Assembly: GCF_024305035.1 (NCBI RefSeq)
Contig: NZ_JAMWZB010000006.1
Span: 1 to 64,000 of the forward strand
Direction: 5' to 3'
Origin: Algoriphagus sp.
Lineage (GTDB): Bacteria; Bacteroidota; Bacteroidia; Cytophagales; Cyclobacteriaceae
Length of the DNA stretch: 64,000 nucleotides
The notes under the pieces are model-generated. The model worked only from the letters and a program-made list of their open reading frames with translations, searched no databases and was not told the DNA's origin. Each line of letters starts with the position of its first letter. Position 1 is the first letter of the stretch. Made by a program: the position numbers and the translations under genes. Positions 26,345-35,557 of this stretch are shown here, piece after piece.

Positions 26345-27708
26345 GCTTTCTTAACGTACTCAATCACTTGGTCCAAGGTCCAATTTTCCTGATTTCCTGA
26401 AATCAGATTTTTTAAAGCTATAGTTTGATTGGCAATCTCTTCATCTCCGCAAATCCCCACATACGAAATTCCCTTTTTACTCGCATAATCGAGTTGTTTT
26501 TTCATTTTAGCTTGATCTGGATAAATTTCTGATCGAATCCCAGCAGCTCTAAGCTTGGTCAACAAACTGAGTGCATAGTCGAATCCTTTTGGGTCAAAAT
26601 AAGCTAACATTATCTTAGTACCCTGATTGTCTTGCTCGGGAAATAATCCCAACTCCTCCATTACATCATAAATCCGGTCCACGCCAAAAGAAAATCCCAC
26701 ACCGGAAACTCCACTCAGCCCGAAAACTCCGGTAAGATTATCGTATCGTCCACCACCACTCACTGAACCAATTGAAACCGTATTAACTTTGACTTCGAAT
26801 ATAGCTCCGGTATAATAGGACAATCCTCTTGCTAAAACCATATCCAACTGAACATGGGAGAGATCTTCTCCCATTGTTTGGATGATTTCAAAAGTTTCTT
26901 CCAGCTCTTTTACACCTTGCAGTCCAATTTCAGATGCCGCAAGATACGTTTTAAGAAAAACCAAATGATCAACCTGCTGTGATGATGCCTCCACGAGCGG
27001 TGCTAATTTTTGCACAGCCGATTCGCCAAATCCTCGCTCTAGAAGTTCTTCTCGAACTTTTTCCCAGCCGATTTTATCTAATTTATCAATTGCCACAGCT
27101 AGTGAACTTTCCTTACCTGCCTCACCGATGACCTCTGAAATCCCCGTTAGAATTTTACGGTTATTGATTTTAATGGAATAATCCGGTATACCCAAGCCTG
27201 AAAAAACCCGTCTGATCATCAAAATAATCTCGGCTTCACAGACCAAACTATCGGTTCCAACCACATCGGCATCACATTGATAAAACTCACGATACCTCCC
27301 CTTTTGCGGCCGGTCTGCCCGCCAAACCGGCTGGATTTGATAACGCTTAAAAGGAAAGGTCAGCTCATTTCTGTTCATGACCACGTATCGCGCAAAGGGC
27401 ACAGTCAGGTCGTATCGGAGGCCTTTTTCTGAAATTTTAGGCAGCATAGCATTTGGCCCTAATTGCAGATCTGAAGCATCCACCTTTTTCAAAAAGTCAC
27501 CTGAATTTACGATCTTAAACAACAGCTGATCACCTTCATCTCCATACTTTCCTGTCAAGGTACTGAGATTTTCCATTGCAGGGGTTTCAATTTGCTGATA
27601 GCCAAAAAGCTGAAAGGCATCTTTGATTGTTTCAAAAATAAAATTTCTTCGGGCCATCTGAACAGGGCCAAAATCTCTTGTTCCTTTGGGCAAACTCGGT
27701 TTTTGCAT
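26341..27708 (-). CDS. hisS: Histidyl-tRNA synthetase
   Basis: A 455-residue class II tRNA synthetase. Motif 2 is FYQCDADVVG preceded by the RPQKGRYREF segment, the histidine motifs GLSYYTGAIFEV and SGGGRYDNL are present, and motif 3 is GFSFGVDRIYDV. The C-terminal anticodon-binding domain covers about 365-455. The ATG at 27708 (MQKPSLPKGTRDF) is the usual N-terminus; an ATG at 27735 is not likely. A consensus -7 element lies upstream at 27733-27740. Confidence 0.96.
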   Translation of the reverse strand: MQKPSLPKGTRDFGPVQMARRNFIFETIKDAFQLFGYQQIETPAMENLSTLTGKYGDEGDQLLFKIVNSGDFLKKVDASDLQLGPNAMLPKISEKGLRYDLTVPFARYVVMNRNELTFPFKRYQIQPVWRADRPQKGRYREFYQCDADVVGTDSLVCEAEIILMIRRVFSGLGIPDYSIKINNRKILTGISEVIGEAGKESSLAVAIDKLDKIGWEKVREELLERGFGESAVQKLAPLVEASSQQVDHLVFLKTYLAASEIGLQGVKELEETFEIIQTMGEDLSHVQLDMVLARGLSYYTGAIFEVKVNTVSIGSVSGGGRYDNLTGVFGLSGVSGVGFSFGVDRIYDVMEELGLFPEQDNQGTKIMLAYFDPKGFDYALSLLTKLRAAGIRSEIYPDQAKMKKQLDYASKKGISYVGICGDEEIANQTIALKNLISGNQENWTLDQVIEYVKKA

Positions 27709-27732
27709 GGTATACTTTTGGTGATTAAAGGT

Positions 27733-27740
27733 CAAATTTA
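27733..27740 (-). promoter_or_regulatory. Bacteroidota -7 element for hisS
   Basis: Reads TAAATTTG on the minus strand, an exact TAnnTTTG match 25 bases before the hisS ATG. Confidence 0.5.
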
Positions 27741-27826
27741 TCGAAAAAATGAAGAATTATTTACCAAATCAGCAAAAGGTCTTGAATTTCTTAGCACTAC
27801 ATGCGGACAAAGAAAAAATGTTTGCA

Positions 27827-27834
27827 TACCTTTG
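27827..27834 (+). promoter_or_regulatory. Bacteroidota -7 element for small basic protein
   Basis: TACCTTTG, an exact TAnnTTTG match, 40 bases before the ATG at 27874. Confidence 0.55.
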
Positions 27835-27873
27835 CAGTCCGTTTCGAAACAAAAACATTTAAATTATATAGTC

Positions 27874-28020
27874 ATGGCAGTTACTACTCTGAAAAGAAAG
27901 TTAAGAAGAAAAAGACAAAGCCAGAATACCCGTGTGGCTAGAATCAAGCAATTGAGCGCCCAGCCAGTAATTAAAAACGTGGATGTGGAAGAGTTGAAAA
28001 AATCTTTTGATAAGAAGTAA
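27874..28020 (+). CDS. Very basic 48-residue protein, possible ribosomal protein
   Basis: A 48-residue protein rich in Lys and Arg in its first half (TLKRKLRRKRQSQN), followed by QPVIKNVDVEELKKSFDKK. It has its own consensus -7 element, an A-rich leader and a strong terminator, the layout of a highly expressed gene. Size and charge suggest a ribosome-associated protein; Bacteroidota are known to have at least one lineage-specific large-subunit protein (bL38), and this may be it or a relative, but I cannot confirm the identity. It is divergent from hisS. Confidence 0.75.
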   Translation: MAVTTLKRKLRRKRQSQNTRVARIKQLSAQPVIKNVDVEELKKSFDKK

Positions 28021-28040
28021 ACTTCTTATTTCAACAGTAG

Positions 28041-28067
28041 AAAGCGGTCTTTGATCGCTTTTTTTTT
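28041..28067 (+). terminator. Terminator after small basic protein gene
   Basis: Stem AAAGCG(G)TC with GA(T)CGCTTT (one G-T pair), 3-base loop and a run of nine T. Confidence 0.85.
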
Positions 28068-28142
28068 GACTTTTTCCCTTCCTAGCCTACGGGCTTTGAG
28101 CAGCTGCATTTGATTTAGTTGCTCCAAATATCGTGGCAGCAT

Positions 28143-28661
28143 TCAAGTCAAAGTATCTAGCTTGCCCCGCTTGCCAAGTTCGACAACCCGGAGATTTTCA
28201 ACTTTCCCCTGATTCAAGTCAAAGAGCAGAAGCGTACGCATCTGATGAAAACCCTGTTGACCGATCGCCCCGGGGTTCAGGTAAAGGCAATTCAGCTCCC
28301 GGTCAAATTCCACCTTACAGATATGGGAATGTCCGCAAACAAATAGCTGTACCTTTTCGAACTTGAGCAGTGATTTAATACCTTTGGCGTATCGGGGAGG
28401 CTTACCCCCGATATGGGTCATGGCAATTTTCATTTTTTCCAATTCAAAAATCTGCCATTCAGGATAATCCTGCTGAATCTTACTATCGTCTATATTCCCA
28501 AAGACTGCTCGAATCAGTTTCCCTTTTGGCAAGGCCTTCATTACCTGTAGGTCCCCAATATCTCCTGCATGCCATATTTCATCCACTTCCTGAAGATAAG
28601 AAAGGGTTTTGTGATCAATGTAACTGTGAGAATCAGAAATCAGTGCGATTTTAGTGGACAT
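28143..28661 (-). CDS. YfcE/MJ0936-type metallophosphodiesterase
   Basis: A 172-residue calcineurin-like phosphoesterase with all five metal motifs: DSH (Asp10, His12), GDIGD, GNIDD, THIGG and GHSH. This small family hydrolyses phosphodiesters, with physiological substrates poorly known. No signal peptide, so cytoplasmic. Divergent from the rhodanese gene; the two share a 66-base region. Confidence 0.92.
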   Translation of the reverse strand: MSTKIALISDSHSYIDHKTLSYLQEVDEIWHAGDIGDLQVMKALPKGKLIRAVFGNIDDSKIQQDYPEWQIFELEKMKIAMTHIGGKPPRYAKGIKSLLKFEKVQLFVCGHSHICKVEFDRELNCLYLNPGAIGQQGFHQMRTLLLFDLNQGKVENLRVVELGKRGKLDTLT

Positions 28662-28727
28662 TTGAAACGAAAGGGATTAAATTTTGCTTCAATATGTACC
28701 GCTTTAGCACAAATCAAAAACCAAACC

Positions 28728-29132
28728 ATGAAAAAACTCATCTTTCTCTCCGCATTCTTATTCCTGTTAACTTTAACTGGAAGTCCGCTCTTCGCCCAAG
28801 GAAAAGCAGATTCCGCAAAAGTGGTCTCTGTCGAAAAGTTTGACAAAATGACCTCGAAAAAGAACCATGTACTTTTGGATATCCGAACACCTGAAGAAAT
28901 CGCAGAAGGTCAAATCGAAGGAGCACTCAACATTGACTTTTTAAACGAAAACTTCGCTCAGAATATCCAACAACTAGACAAATCCAAGACTTATTTATTG
29001 TATTGCCGTTCCGGGAAACGAACGGCTAAGGCAGGAGCTGCCATGAAAGCTGCCGGTTTCAAAAAAGTATACATGCTCGATGGTGGATTGACAGCTTGGA
29101 AAGAAAAACAAAAACCCACTACCCATGACTAA
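28728..29132 (+). CDS. Exported rhodanese-domain protein
   Basis: A 134-residue protein with a signal peptide (MKKLIFLSAFLFLL, ending LFAQ) and one rhodanese domain. The catalytic cysteine is in LLYCRSGKRT (about residue 96), and LDIRTPEEIAEG and MLDGGLTAWK are typical. It could move sulfane sulfur in the periplasm. The ATG at 28728 begins the signal peptide. Its end overlaps the start of the aldehyde dehydrogenase by 8 bases (ATG inside CATGACTAA), so the two are co-translated. Confidence 0.92.
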   Translation: MKKLIFLSAFLFLLTLTGSPLFAQGKADSAKVVSVEKFDKMTSKKNHVLLDIRTPEEIAEGQIEGALNIDFLNENFAQNIQQLDKSKTYLLYCRSGKRTAKAGAAMKAAGFKKVYMLDGGLTAWKEKQKPTTHD

Positions 29133-30495
29133 AATTAGCTCAATTAACCCTTTTACCGGAAAACTTTTAAACCAATTTGACTCTCTTTCCTCCTCTGAAC
29201 TGGAGGGAAAACTAGAACAAAGCGCGCAAGCCTTTCAGTTGTGGAAGAATTTTTCCATGGAAGAGCGGGGCCAGTTCATGCGAAAGGCTGCCAAAGTTCT
29301 GAAGGAAGAAAAAGAATACTTTGCCAAAATCATTTCCTTGGAAATGGGTAAAGTCATCAAGGAATCCATTGCCGAGGTGGAGAAGTGTGCCTGGGTCTGT
29401 GACTATTATGCAGAAAATGCAACTGGCTTTTTGGAAGCCGAACCAATTCATCTTCCCGATGGGTCCAAGGCTAAAATTATCCATCAGCCCATCGGTGCGG
29501 TTTTAGCAGTGATGCCCTGGAATTTTCCCTTTTGGCAGGTCTTTCGGTTTGCAGCCCCCACACTCATGGCAGGAAATACCGGCCTACTTAAGCATGCCTC
29601 AAATGTTCCCCAGTGTTCCTTAGCCATTGAAGAGGTTTTTATCAAAGCTGGATTTCCAAAAGGGGTATTTCTTTCGCTGCTAATTGATTCGAAAACGACC
29701 ACTGAAATAATTTCGGATTCCAGAATAAAAGCAGTCACGCTAACTGGAAGCGAGAAAGCAGGAGCAGCTGTCGCTTCAGCAGCAGGTCAAGAAATCAAAA
29801 AATCCCTGCTGGAATTAGGTGGAAGCGATCCATTTATCATTCTGGATGATGCCGATGTAAAAAAAGCAAGTGAGACGGCAGCAAAAGCCCGGATGATTAA
29901 TTTTGGGCAAAGCTGTATCGCCGCTAAGCGCTTTATCGTGGTTGAATCGGTTTATGATCAATTTTTGGAACTATTTACCGAAAAAATAAAATCCATGAAG
30001 TTCGGTGACCCGCTGGAAAAAAAAAGTGACTTTGGGAGTATGGCCAGGCCGGATTTAGCCCAGGAATTGTATGAACAAGTTCAAAAATCGGTGGCAGCTG
30101 GTGCAAGAATCCATTTGGGAGGAAATAAGCCCGAAAAAGATAGCGCACGCTTTGACCCTACAATTTTGACTGAAATCCCGAAAGACAGTCCTGCTTATTC
30201 CGAGGAATTATTCGGGCCCGTAGCCTCGGTTTTCAAGGTTAAAAATACAGAAGAAGCAATCAAACTTGCCAATGACTCAGCGTTTGGTCTGGGAGCCTCC
30301 TTGTGGTCTGAAGAGTTGGAAAAAGCAGAAAAAATTGCCGAATCCATTGAATCAGGAGCCGTATTTATCAATTCCTTGGTTGCCTCCAATCCACACTTGC
30401 CATTTGGCGGAATCAAAAAATCAGGCTATGGTCGGGAGCTAAGCCGGTATGGAATTTTAGAGTTTGTCAATTCCAAAACCGTTTATCTCGGTTAA
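29125..30495 (+). CDS. NAD(P)-dependent aldehyde dehydrogenase (succinate-semialdehyde type)
   Basis: A 456-residue ALDH with catalytic Cys264 in FGQSCIAAKR, general base Glu230 in LLELGGSDPF, Lys156 in LLKHASN and the PWNFPFWQVFR motif. The short length and the sequence around the active site fit the succinate-semialdehyde dehydrogenase (GabD/Sad) group, but other semialdehydes are possible. It overlaps the exported rhodanese gene, an unusual partner, and is followed by a PDH E1-beta gene after 85 bases. Confidence 0.9.
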   Translation: MTKISSINPFTGKLLNQFDSLSSSELEGKLEQSAQAFQLWKNFSMEERGQFMRKAAKVLKEEKEYFAKIISLEMGKVIKESIAEVEKCAWVCDYYAENATGFLEAEPIHLPDGSKAKIIHQPIGAVLAVMPWNFPFWQVFRFAAPTLMAGNTGLLKHASNVPQCSLAIEEVFIKAGFPKGVFLSLLIDSKTTTEIISDSRIKAVTLTGSEKAGAAVASAAGQEIKKSLLELGGSDPFIILDDADVKKASETAAKARMINFGQSCIAAKRFIVVESVYDQFLELFTEKIKSMKFGDPLEKKSDFGSMARPDLAQELYEQVQKSVAAGARIHLGGNKPEKDSARFDPTILTEIPKDSPAYSEELFGPVASVFKVKNTEEAIKLANDSAFGLGASLWSEELEKAEKIAESIESGAVFINSLVASNPHLPFGGIKKSGYGRELSRYGILEFVNSKTVYLG

Positions 30496-30580
30496 AAGTC
30501 TCCCACATAAACAAGAGCAGGGCCTTTGCAATTGCCCGATTCCTTTCTATTTTTACGAGCCAAAATTTTGTCTTAAACTA

Positions 30581-31561
30581 ATGAGAGAAATACAATTTCG
30601 AGAAGCCCTCAGAGAGGCCATGTCCGAAGAGATGAGACGTGATCCCAATGTCTTTTTGATGGGTGAAGAGGTCGCTGAATATAATGGAGCGTATAAAGTT
30701 TCCCAAGGAATGCTGGATGAGTTTGGTCCAGAGCGGGTTTATGACACGCCAATTTCCGAATTGGGTTTTGCAGGCTTAGGAGTAGGTGCTGCGATGAATG
30801 GATTGATTCCAATTATCGAATTTATGACCTTCAACTTTTCGCTTGTCGCTATCGACCAAATTATCAATTCCGCTGCTAAAATGCTAGCCATGTCAGGCGG
30901 AGCTTACTCAGTGCCGATTGTATTTCGAGGTCCAACGGGAAATGCCGGACAATTGGGGGCAACTCACTCCTCCAACTTTGAAAACTGGTTTGCCAATACG
31001 CCCGGTTTGAAAGTAGTCGTCCCATCGAATCCTTTCGATGCCAAAGGCCTGCTCAAAGCCTCCATCAGGGATCCAGATCCGGTGATTTTCATGGAATCAG
31101 AGCTGATGTACAGTGATAAAGGTGAAGTTCCTGAGTCTGAATATTTATTACCCATTGGAGTAGCGGATATCAAGCGCAAAGGCAAAGATGTGACGCTCAT
31201 CTCGTTTGGAAAAATGATGAAAGTTGCCCTAGAGGCAGCAGAAGAAATGGCCAAGGAAGGAATCGATTGTGAGGTCATTGATTTGAGAACGGTTCGACCC
31301 ATCGATTATGCGACTTGTGTCGAATCCTTGAAAAAAACCAACCGGGCAGTCATCGTTGAGGAAGCCAATCCATTGGCAGCCATTTCATCCGAATTGACTT
31401 ACCATTTCCAGCGCTATGCCTTCGATTACCTGGACGCTCCTGTGATTCGAGTAAATTCCATGGACGTACCTTTGAGCTATGCACCAACCTACATCGAAGC
31501 GACTATTCCAAATGTAAAAAGAACGGTAGCTGCGATCAAAAAAGTAACCTATAAAGACTAG
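30581..31561 (+). CDS. pdhB: Pyruvate dehydrogenase E1 component, beta subunit
   Basis: A 326-residue E1-beta subunit of 2-oxo acid dehydrogenase complexes. N-terminal REALREAMSEEM, FLMGEEVAEYNGAYKVSQGM and RVYDTPISELGFAGLGVG and the C-terminal SLKKTNRAVIVEEA and RVNSMDVPLSYAP segments are those of bacterial PDH E1-beta. The ATG at 30581 is the normal N-terminus. The alpha subunit and E2 are not in the window, a common split in Cytophagales. A clear terminator follows. Pyruvate as substrate is the likeliest; a branched-chain oxo acid is the alternative. Confidence 0.9.
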   Translation: MREIQFREALREAMSEEMRRDPNVFLMGEEVAEYNGAYKVSQGMLDEFGPERVYDTPISELGFAGLGVGAAMNGLIPIIEFMTFNFSLVAIDQIINSAAKMLAMSGGAYSVPIVFRGPTGNAGQLGATHSSNFENWFANTPGLKVVVPSNPFDAKGLLKASIRDPDPVIFMESELMYSDKGEVPESEYLLPIGVADIKRKGKDVTLISFGKMMKVALEAAEEMAKEGIDCEVIDLRTVRPIDYATCVESLKKTNRAVIVEEANPLAAISSELTYHFQRYAFDYLDAPVIRVNSMDVPLSYAPTYIEATIPNVKRTVAAIKKVTYKD

Positions 31562-31575
31562 GAACCTTATCCCAT

Positions 31576-31608
31576 AAAAAAGCCCTGACTGACTAGCCAG
31601 GGTTTTTT
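31576..31608 (+). terminator. Terminator after pdhB
   Basis: CCCTG/CAGGG stem (31583-31587 with 31598-31602) extended by an A run and a T run on the two sides, ending in six T. Confidence 0.8.
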
Positions 31609-31662
31609 GTTACCCAATCTATCTATTTACTGTAAAAAGTATCAACCTAGGATAAGGGTTCC

Positions 31663-31692
31663 GAAAAAAGGCTCTGGCAACCCAGAGCCTTT
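31663..31692 (-). terminator. Terminator for beta-barrel receptor gene
   Basis: Perfect 8-base stem (31670-31677 with 31682-31689, GGCTCTGG) with a 4-base loop; on the minus strand the stem is followed by a U run (A run at 31664-31669). Also T-rich on the plus side, so possibly bidirectional. Confidence 0.85.
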
Positions 31693-31707
31693 GCTTTTTT
31701 GATTTTT

Positions 31708-34215
31708 TTAACGATTACTGTTCTGCATATTTTCCATGCCGCCACCGCCGCCTTCTTTCAGGTCGTCATTGCTAACTGAACGTCTCCTTCTCGGGCGATC
31801 ATCCATGCTGAGTTTTCCAATTCGATAGCTAAAATTGATCTTAAAGTTCATATTTCGAATCGCACTGGTGCTATTCTGAATGATTGTCGGGGTAATGGTT
31901 TCGTTTCGGATGATAAATTCCTTTGCCAAGAAATTCTCCACTCCAAAACCTACACTTCCACGCTTTTCTTTAAACTGCTTGTTCATACTCAATCCGTAAG
32001 CCGCAAATCCTCCACTTGTTCCCTGTAGTTGAACTTGTCTTCCCCGGGCAAAAGTAAAGAGCTGCACCTGCCAGTTTTTAGGCAAGGTATAGTTTCCAAA
32101 CATCCGTCCACTGACTACCCAGCCTTCGTTTTGCGCCGCAAACATCGGATCTGTCAATCCATTATCTAGAATTGCATAGTACAAGTCAAAACCACCATTC
32201 AATGAAAACTTATTGTTGATATTGACATTGGCAAAAATATTGGTACCCAAGGCCTGTTCCTGACCGATGTTCTCGAACGTAGTGGAGATGATTCCATCAT
32301 CAATTACATTTCGAATAGATTGAATGGATCCGGTGGTATTTCTGTAAAAACCAGTGAAGTTTAACATCGTTCCTTTGATGAACGTCGAGTAACCCAACTC
32401 GTAGTTATCGGTTAACTCCGGATCCAAAAGTGGGTTACCTTGGCTAATCTGTAGTGGGTTGGAAGCCTCGATATTGGGATTCAAAAATCTCAAGGAAGGA
32501 CGCTGAATTCTTCGGTTATAGGCCGCCTTGATCAAATTACCGTTCTTTAATTTTCTACTCGCATTGATACTGGGCACCAATGTCCCGTAGCTAGGAATTT
32601 CTGCTTCCAATTCGGTTTTGAAATCCGCATTGATCGTGGTGTACTCGTATCGCAGGCCGGGCTTCAAGGTGTAATTTTCTAGGAAAGCAAATGTATAGGA
32701 CACGTACCCCGCGGTTACATTCTGATCATAGCTAAACTCATTGCTCAAGGTAGGATCGAGCAGTTCCTCATAAGGACCTTCCGCTCCCTCTGCTTGGAAA
32801 TAGGCAAAATCCGAATAGGCTTTTCTCAATATATTCTTCGCACCATATTCTAGAATCTGATTCCCTTCTTCCCCGAGTGGGTTTACAAAATCCAACTGAA
32901 CTGTAAATTCTTCATTCCTGCTGGGGTTGTCGTTTCTCAACCTGGAATTAATGGTCTCCAAGTCGTCGTTAAACAAGGAATTGACAAAGGAATTTTCCCG
33001 GTTATTTCGACTATAAAGCGTCAATAAACTGACCTCTTTCCCTTTTTTCTCATAGGTCTTGGTGTAGTTCAAGCTTACATCCACAGAGTTTGATTCATCG
33101 ATGGTGTTTGTTTCCCGAAGGGCAGTTCTCACCAAATCATCATTTACAAAAGTCTCCGTCAAGAAGTTGTTTTGCCAGTTTCTGGAGTTTCTGATACCAA
33201 AGTTAACCGCTCCTGTCAAGAAATTGAATTTGTTGATTTCGTAATCTACCCCAAAATTATATCGACCAAACAGGTCTCTTCGCTCGGTATCGGCTGACTG
33301 TGCAATTGTCGATTGATTTCCATTGGGATCGATTAATTGCTGTTCATTATCAAAGCGACCAAGAATATTGTATCCAGAACGACCAAAACCGCCTAGAGAA
33401 AAGCCGAATTTGCCTTTTCGCGCGCTACCGTTTAACCCTAAGTTTGATCCTCTCAAGCCTACCCCACTATTCACGCTCAGGGTTAAGCCTTGAAGGTTAT
33501 TTTTCTTGGTGACAATATTGATTACTCCTGAAGTACCTTCTGCATCAAATCGAGCGGAAGGGGAGGTAATGACTTCCACTTCTTTGATTTCGTCAGCTGG
33601 AATTTGGCGCAAAGCATCCGTAATGCTACTTGCTGCAATCGCCGAAGGTCTGTTATCAATCAAGACGGTAATGTTACTACTTCCTCTCATGGAAACGTTT
33701 CCTTCCAAATCAACCGATAGCATCGGGACTCTACGAAGCACATCAGTGGCATCTCCACCGGCAGTGGTACGGTCATTTTCGGCTTTATAAATGGTCCGGT
33801 CTACTCGTTCCTCAATGAGTTCGCGCTGACCTTGAACAGTCACTTCTTCCAGTGCCAAACCTTCGTCCGACATTTTTAGATTTCCAAGATCGGTATCTCC
33901 TTTAGTCGAGGTGACTTTGATATTTTCTACAATGAGGGTTTCATACCCTAAAAAGGTCAATTCGAGTTTATATTCTCCCGGATCGAAGCCGGTGATGAAA
34001 AACTTTCCATCGCCATCTGCCACGGCACCGGCAAGACTCACCGTCTGTCCTTTTTTAAATAAAGCAGCAGTAGCATATCCTACAGGTTCCCCCGTATTGG
34101 CATCAATAGCCACACCGATGATCCGAGCCGGCTTATCTTCTTCTTGTTCTTGCGAAAAGGCCATTTGGGCCGTCAGCACAAAAATTAATGTAAATAGACT
34201 GAGTAGTTTTTTCAT
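31708..34215 (-). CDS. TonB-dependent-type outer-membrane beta-barrel protein
   Basis: An 835-residue outer-membrane protein: signal peptide ending AFSQ, a CarboxypepD-like domain (about 33-115), a plug domain (about 130-235; RVPMLSVDLEGNVSMRGSS and PSARFDAEGTSGVINIVT) and a long barrel of the OMP_b-brl_3 type. The C-terminus carries an unusual Arg-rich and Gly-rich tail (RPRRRRSVSN then GGGGG and an Asn/Met/Gln end) after the last strand, instead of ending on an aromatic residue. No SusD partner, so probably not a glycan importer. A LytS/LytTR pair lies divergently upstream and may control it. Confidence 0.92.
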   Translation of the reverse strand: MKKLLSLFTLIFVLTAQMAFSQEQEEDKPARIIGVAIDANTGEPVGYATAALFKKGQTVSLAGAVADGDGKFFITGFDPGEYKLELTFLGYETLIVENIKVTSTKGDTDLGNLKMSDEGLALEEVTVQGQRELIEERVDRTIYKAENDRTTAGGDATDVLRRVPMLSVDLEGNVSMRGSSNITVLIDNRPSAIAASSITDALRQIPADEIKEVEVITSPSARFDAEGTSGVINIVTKKNNLQGLTLSVNSGVGLRGSNLGLNGSARKGKFGFSLGGFGRSGYNILGRFDNEQQLIDPNGNQSTIAQSADTERRDLFGRYNFGVDYEINKFNFLTGAVNFGIRNSRNWQNNFLTETFVNDDLVRTALRETNTIDESNSVDVSLNYTKTYEKKGKEVSLLTLYSRNNRENSFVNSLFNDDLETINSRLRNDNPSRNEEFTVQLDFVNPLGEEGNQILEYGAKNILRKAYSDFAYFQAEGAEGPYEELLDPTLSNEFSYDQNVTAGYVSYTFAFLENYTLKPGLRYEYTTINADFKTELEAEIPSYGTLVPSINASRKLKNGNLIKAAYNRRIQRPSLRFLNPNIEASNPLQISQGNPLLDPELTDNYELGYSTFIKGTMLNFTGFYRNTTGSIQSIRNVIDDGIISTTFENIGQEQALGTNIFANVNINNKFSLNGGFDLYYAILDNGLTDPMFAAQNEGWVVSGRMFGNYTLPKNWQVQLFTFARGRQVQLQGTSGGFAAYGLSMNKQFKEKRGSVGFGVENFLAKEFIIRNETITPTIIQNSTSAIRNMNFKINFSYRIGKLSMDDRPRRRRSVSNDDLKEGGGGGMENMQNSNR

Positions 34216-34401
34216 GGTTTGTTTTCAAATAAGAGGGCACTCACCCAATGGATACCCCAAAGAAAGAGGCTTTGTTTCGGCTTATTTTTTATACTAGACG
34301 AATCGGGCAGATTCATCGACAGATCTCCAAAAAACCACTTCCAAAGAGGAAATATCAACTAAACTAACCTTGGTCTATTCAAATCAACAATTCGCCGTCT
34401 A

Positions 34402-34421
34402 AATCTGGGAATTGGCAGATT
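34402..34421. promoter_or_regulatory. Inverted repeat AATCTG-N8-CAGATT
   Basis: A perfect 6-base inverted repeat in the 259-base divergent region between the receptor gene and the LytS-like gene; other CAGAT words occur at about 34307 and 34320. A possible site for the LytTR regulator, by position only. Confidence 0.3.
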
Positions 34422-34474
34422 AGTAGTGAATAAAGCACATTCTTTGTATTAGTTTGCAGCTGAATATCAAGTGT

Positions 34475-35557
34475 ATGCCTGCAATAAACTCTAGAAAAAA
34501 TCTTTCGATACTTATCCACGTACTAGGATGGATCATGCTTTGCATTGTATTGCTGCTGCTATCTCCCCTTTCCTGGCGAATGGGAGAAATCGAATTGCCG
34601 ATAGCCTTTTGGTGGAAACAGGTTTTCCTAGTATTTATACTGGTGTCCATTTTTTATACCAATGCCCAAACCATTGTCCCAAAAATCCTTCTTAGAGGAA
34701 AAAATTACCTATATCTCCTTTTAGTCCTAGCAGGAGCAGCAATGTTTTATTTTGCTGTGGTTTACTTTGAACAGCTGATCCAATATCCCAGGGCCATGCA
34801 TGAGCTGTTTAATCCCGATAAGCCTTTTGTACCGCACAAGCGCTGGCTGCCCGGAGATGTTTTTCAGCTTTTACTTTATCTGGTTTCTATTGGACTCAGC
34901 ACTTCTTTGGCTTTGGTCCAAAAATGGCAAAACGACGAAGCCAATCGTCAAGAGCTTGAAAAGCAACGCATCAATACCGAACTTTCTTACCTGAAAGCAC
35001 AGATCAATCCCCATTTCTTTTTCAATACGCTCAATAATATCTATTCACTCACCAACTTGGACATCAAAAAAGCCCAGGAGGCATTATTGAAACTTTCGCG
35101 TATGATGCGCTATGTGCTGTATGAAAATCAAAAAGAAACCACGCTTTTGAGTAAGGAAGTGGATTTTATCCGGGATTACATTGAGTTGATGAAAATGCGA
35201 CTAACCGAAAAAGTCAAACTCACTATTCAGCTTGACGAACCCAAAAATAATCAGACTATTGCCCCCATGCTCATTTTACCATTTTTGGAAAATTGCTTCA
35301 AACACGGCATCAGTTCTCAGAAGGAATCAGAAATATTCGTCAAGTTAGAAATCATGGGCGATACTGTATTTTTCGAAACCAAAAACTCGATCTTCCCGAT
35401 CAATCCCGAAAGCCCTGAAGCCAAGGAAAGTGGGATTGGACTGATCAATACACAACGGAGATTAAGTTTATTATATCCTGAAAAACATAAACTGAAGTTT
35501 GGAAAAGACGAAAGTCAAAACCACTATTTTATTAATCTTACCCTCAACCTTTCATGA
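34475..35557 (+). CDS. LytS-type sensor histidine kinase
   Basis: A 360-residue membrane histidine kinase of the LytS/YehU group. Four hydrophobic segments cover about residues 13-30, 47-63, 77-98 and 127-147, followed by a coiled segment and the His_kinase domain with phospho-acceptor His180 in INPHFFFNTLNN. The ATP-binding part has PFLENCFKHGI and SGIGLINTQRRL. The ATG at 34475 is chosen over a TTG at 34454. The stop overlaps the response regulator start as ATGA, so both are made together. Signal unknown. Confidence 0.93.
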   Translation: MPAINSRKNLSILIHVLGWIMLCIVLLLLSPLSWRMGEIELPIAFWWKQVFLVFILVSIFYTNAQTIVPKILLRGKNYLYLLLVLAGAAMFYFAVVYFEQLIQYPRAMHELFNPDKPFVPHKRWLPGDVFQLLLYLVSIGLSTSLALVQKWQNDEANRQELEKQRINTELSYLKAQINPHFFFNTLNNIYSLTNLDIKKAQEALLKLSRMMRYVLYENQKETTLLSKEVDFIRDYIELMKMRLTEKVKLTIQLDEPKNNQTIAPMLILPFLENCFKHGISSQKESEIFVKLEIMGDTVFFETKNSIFPINPESPEAKESGIGLINTQRRLSLLYPEKHKLKFGKDESQNHYFINLTLNLS

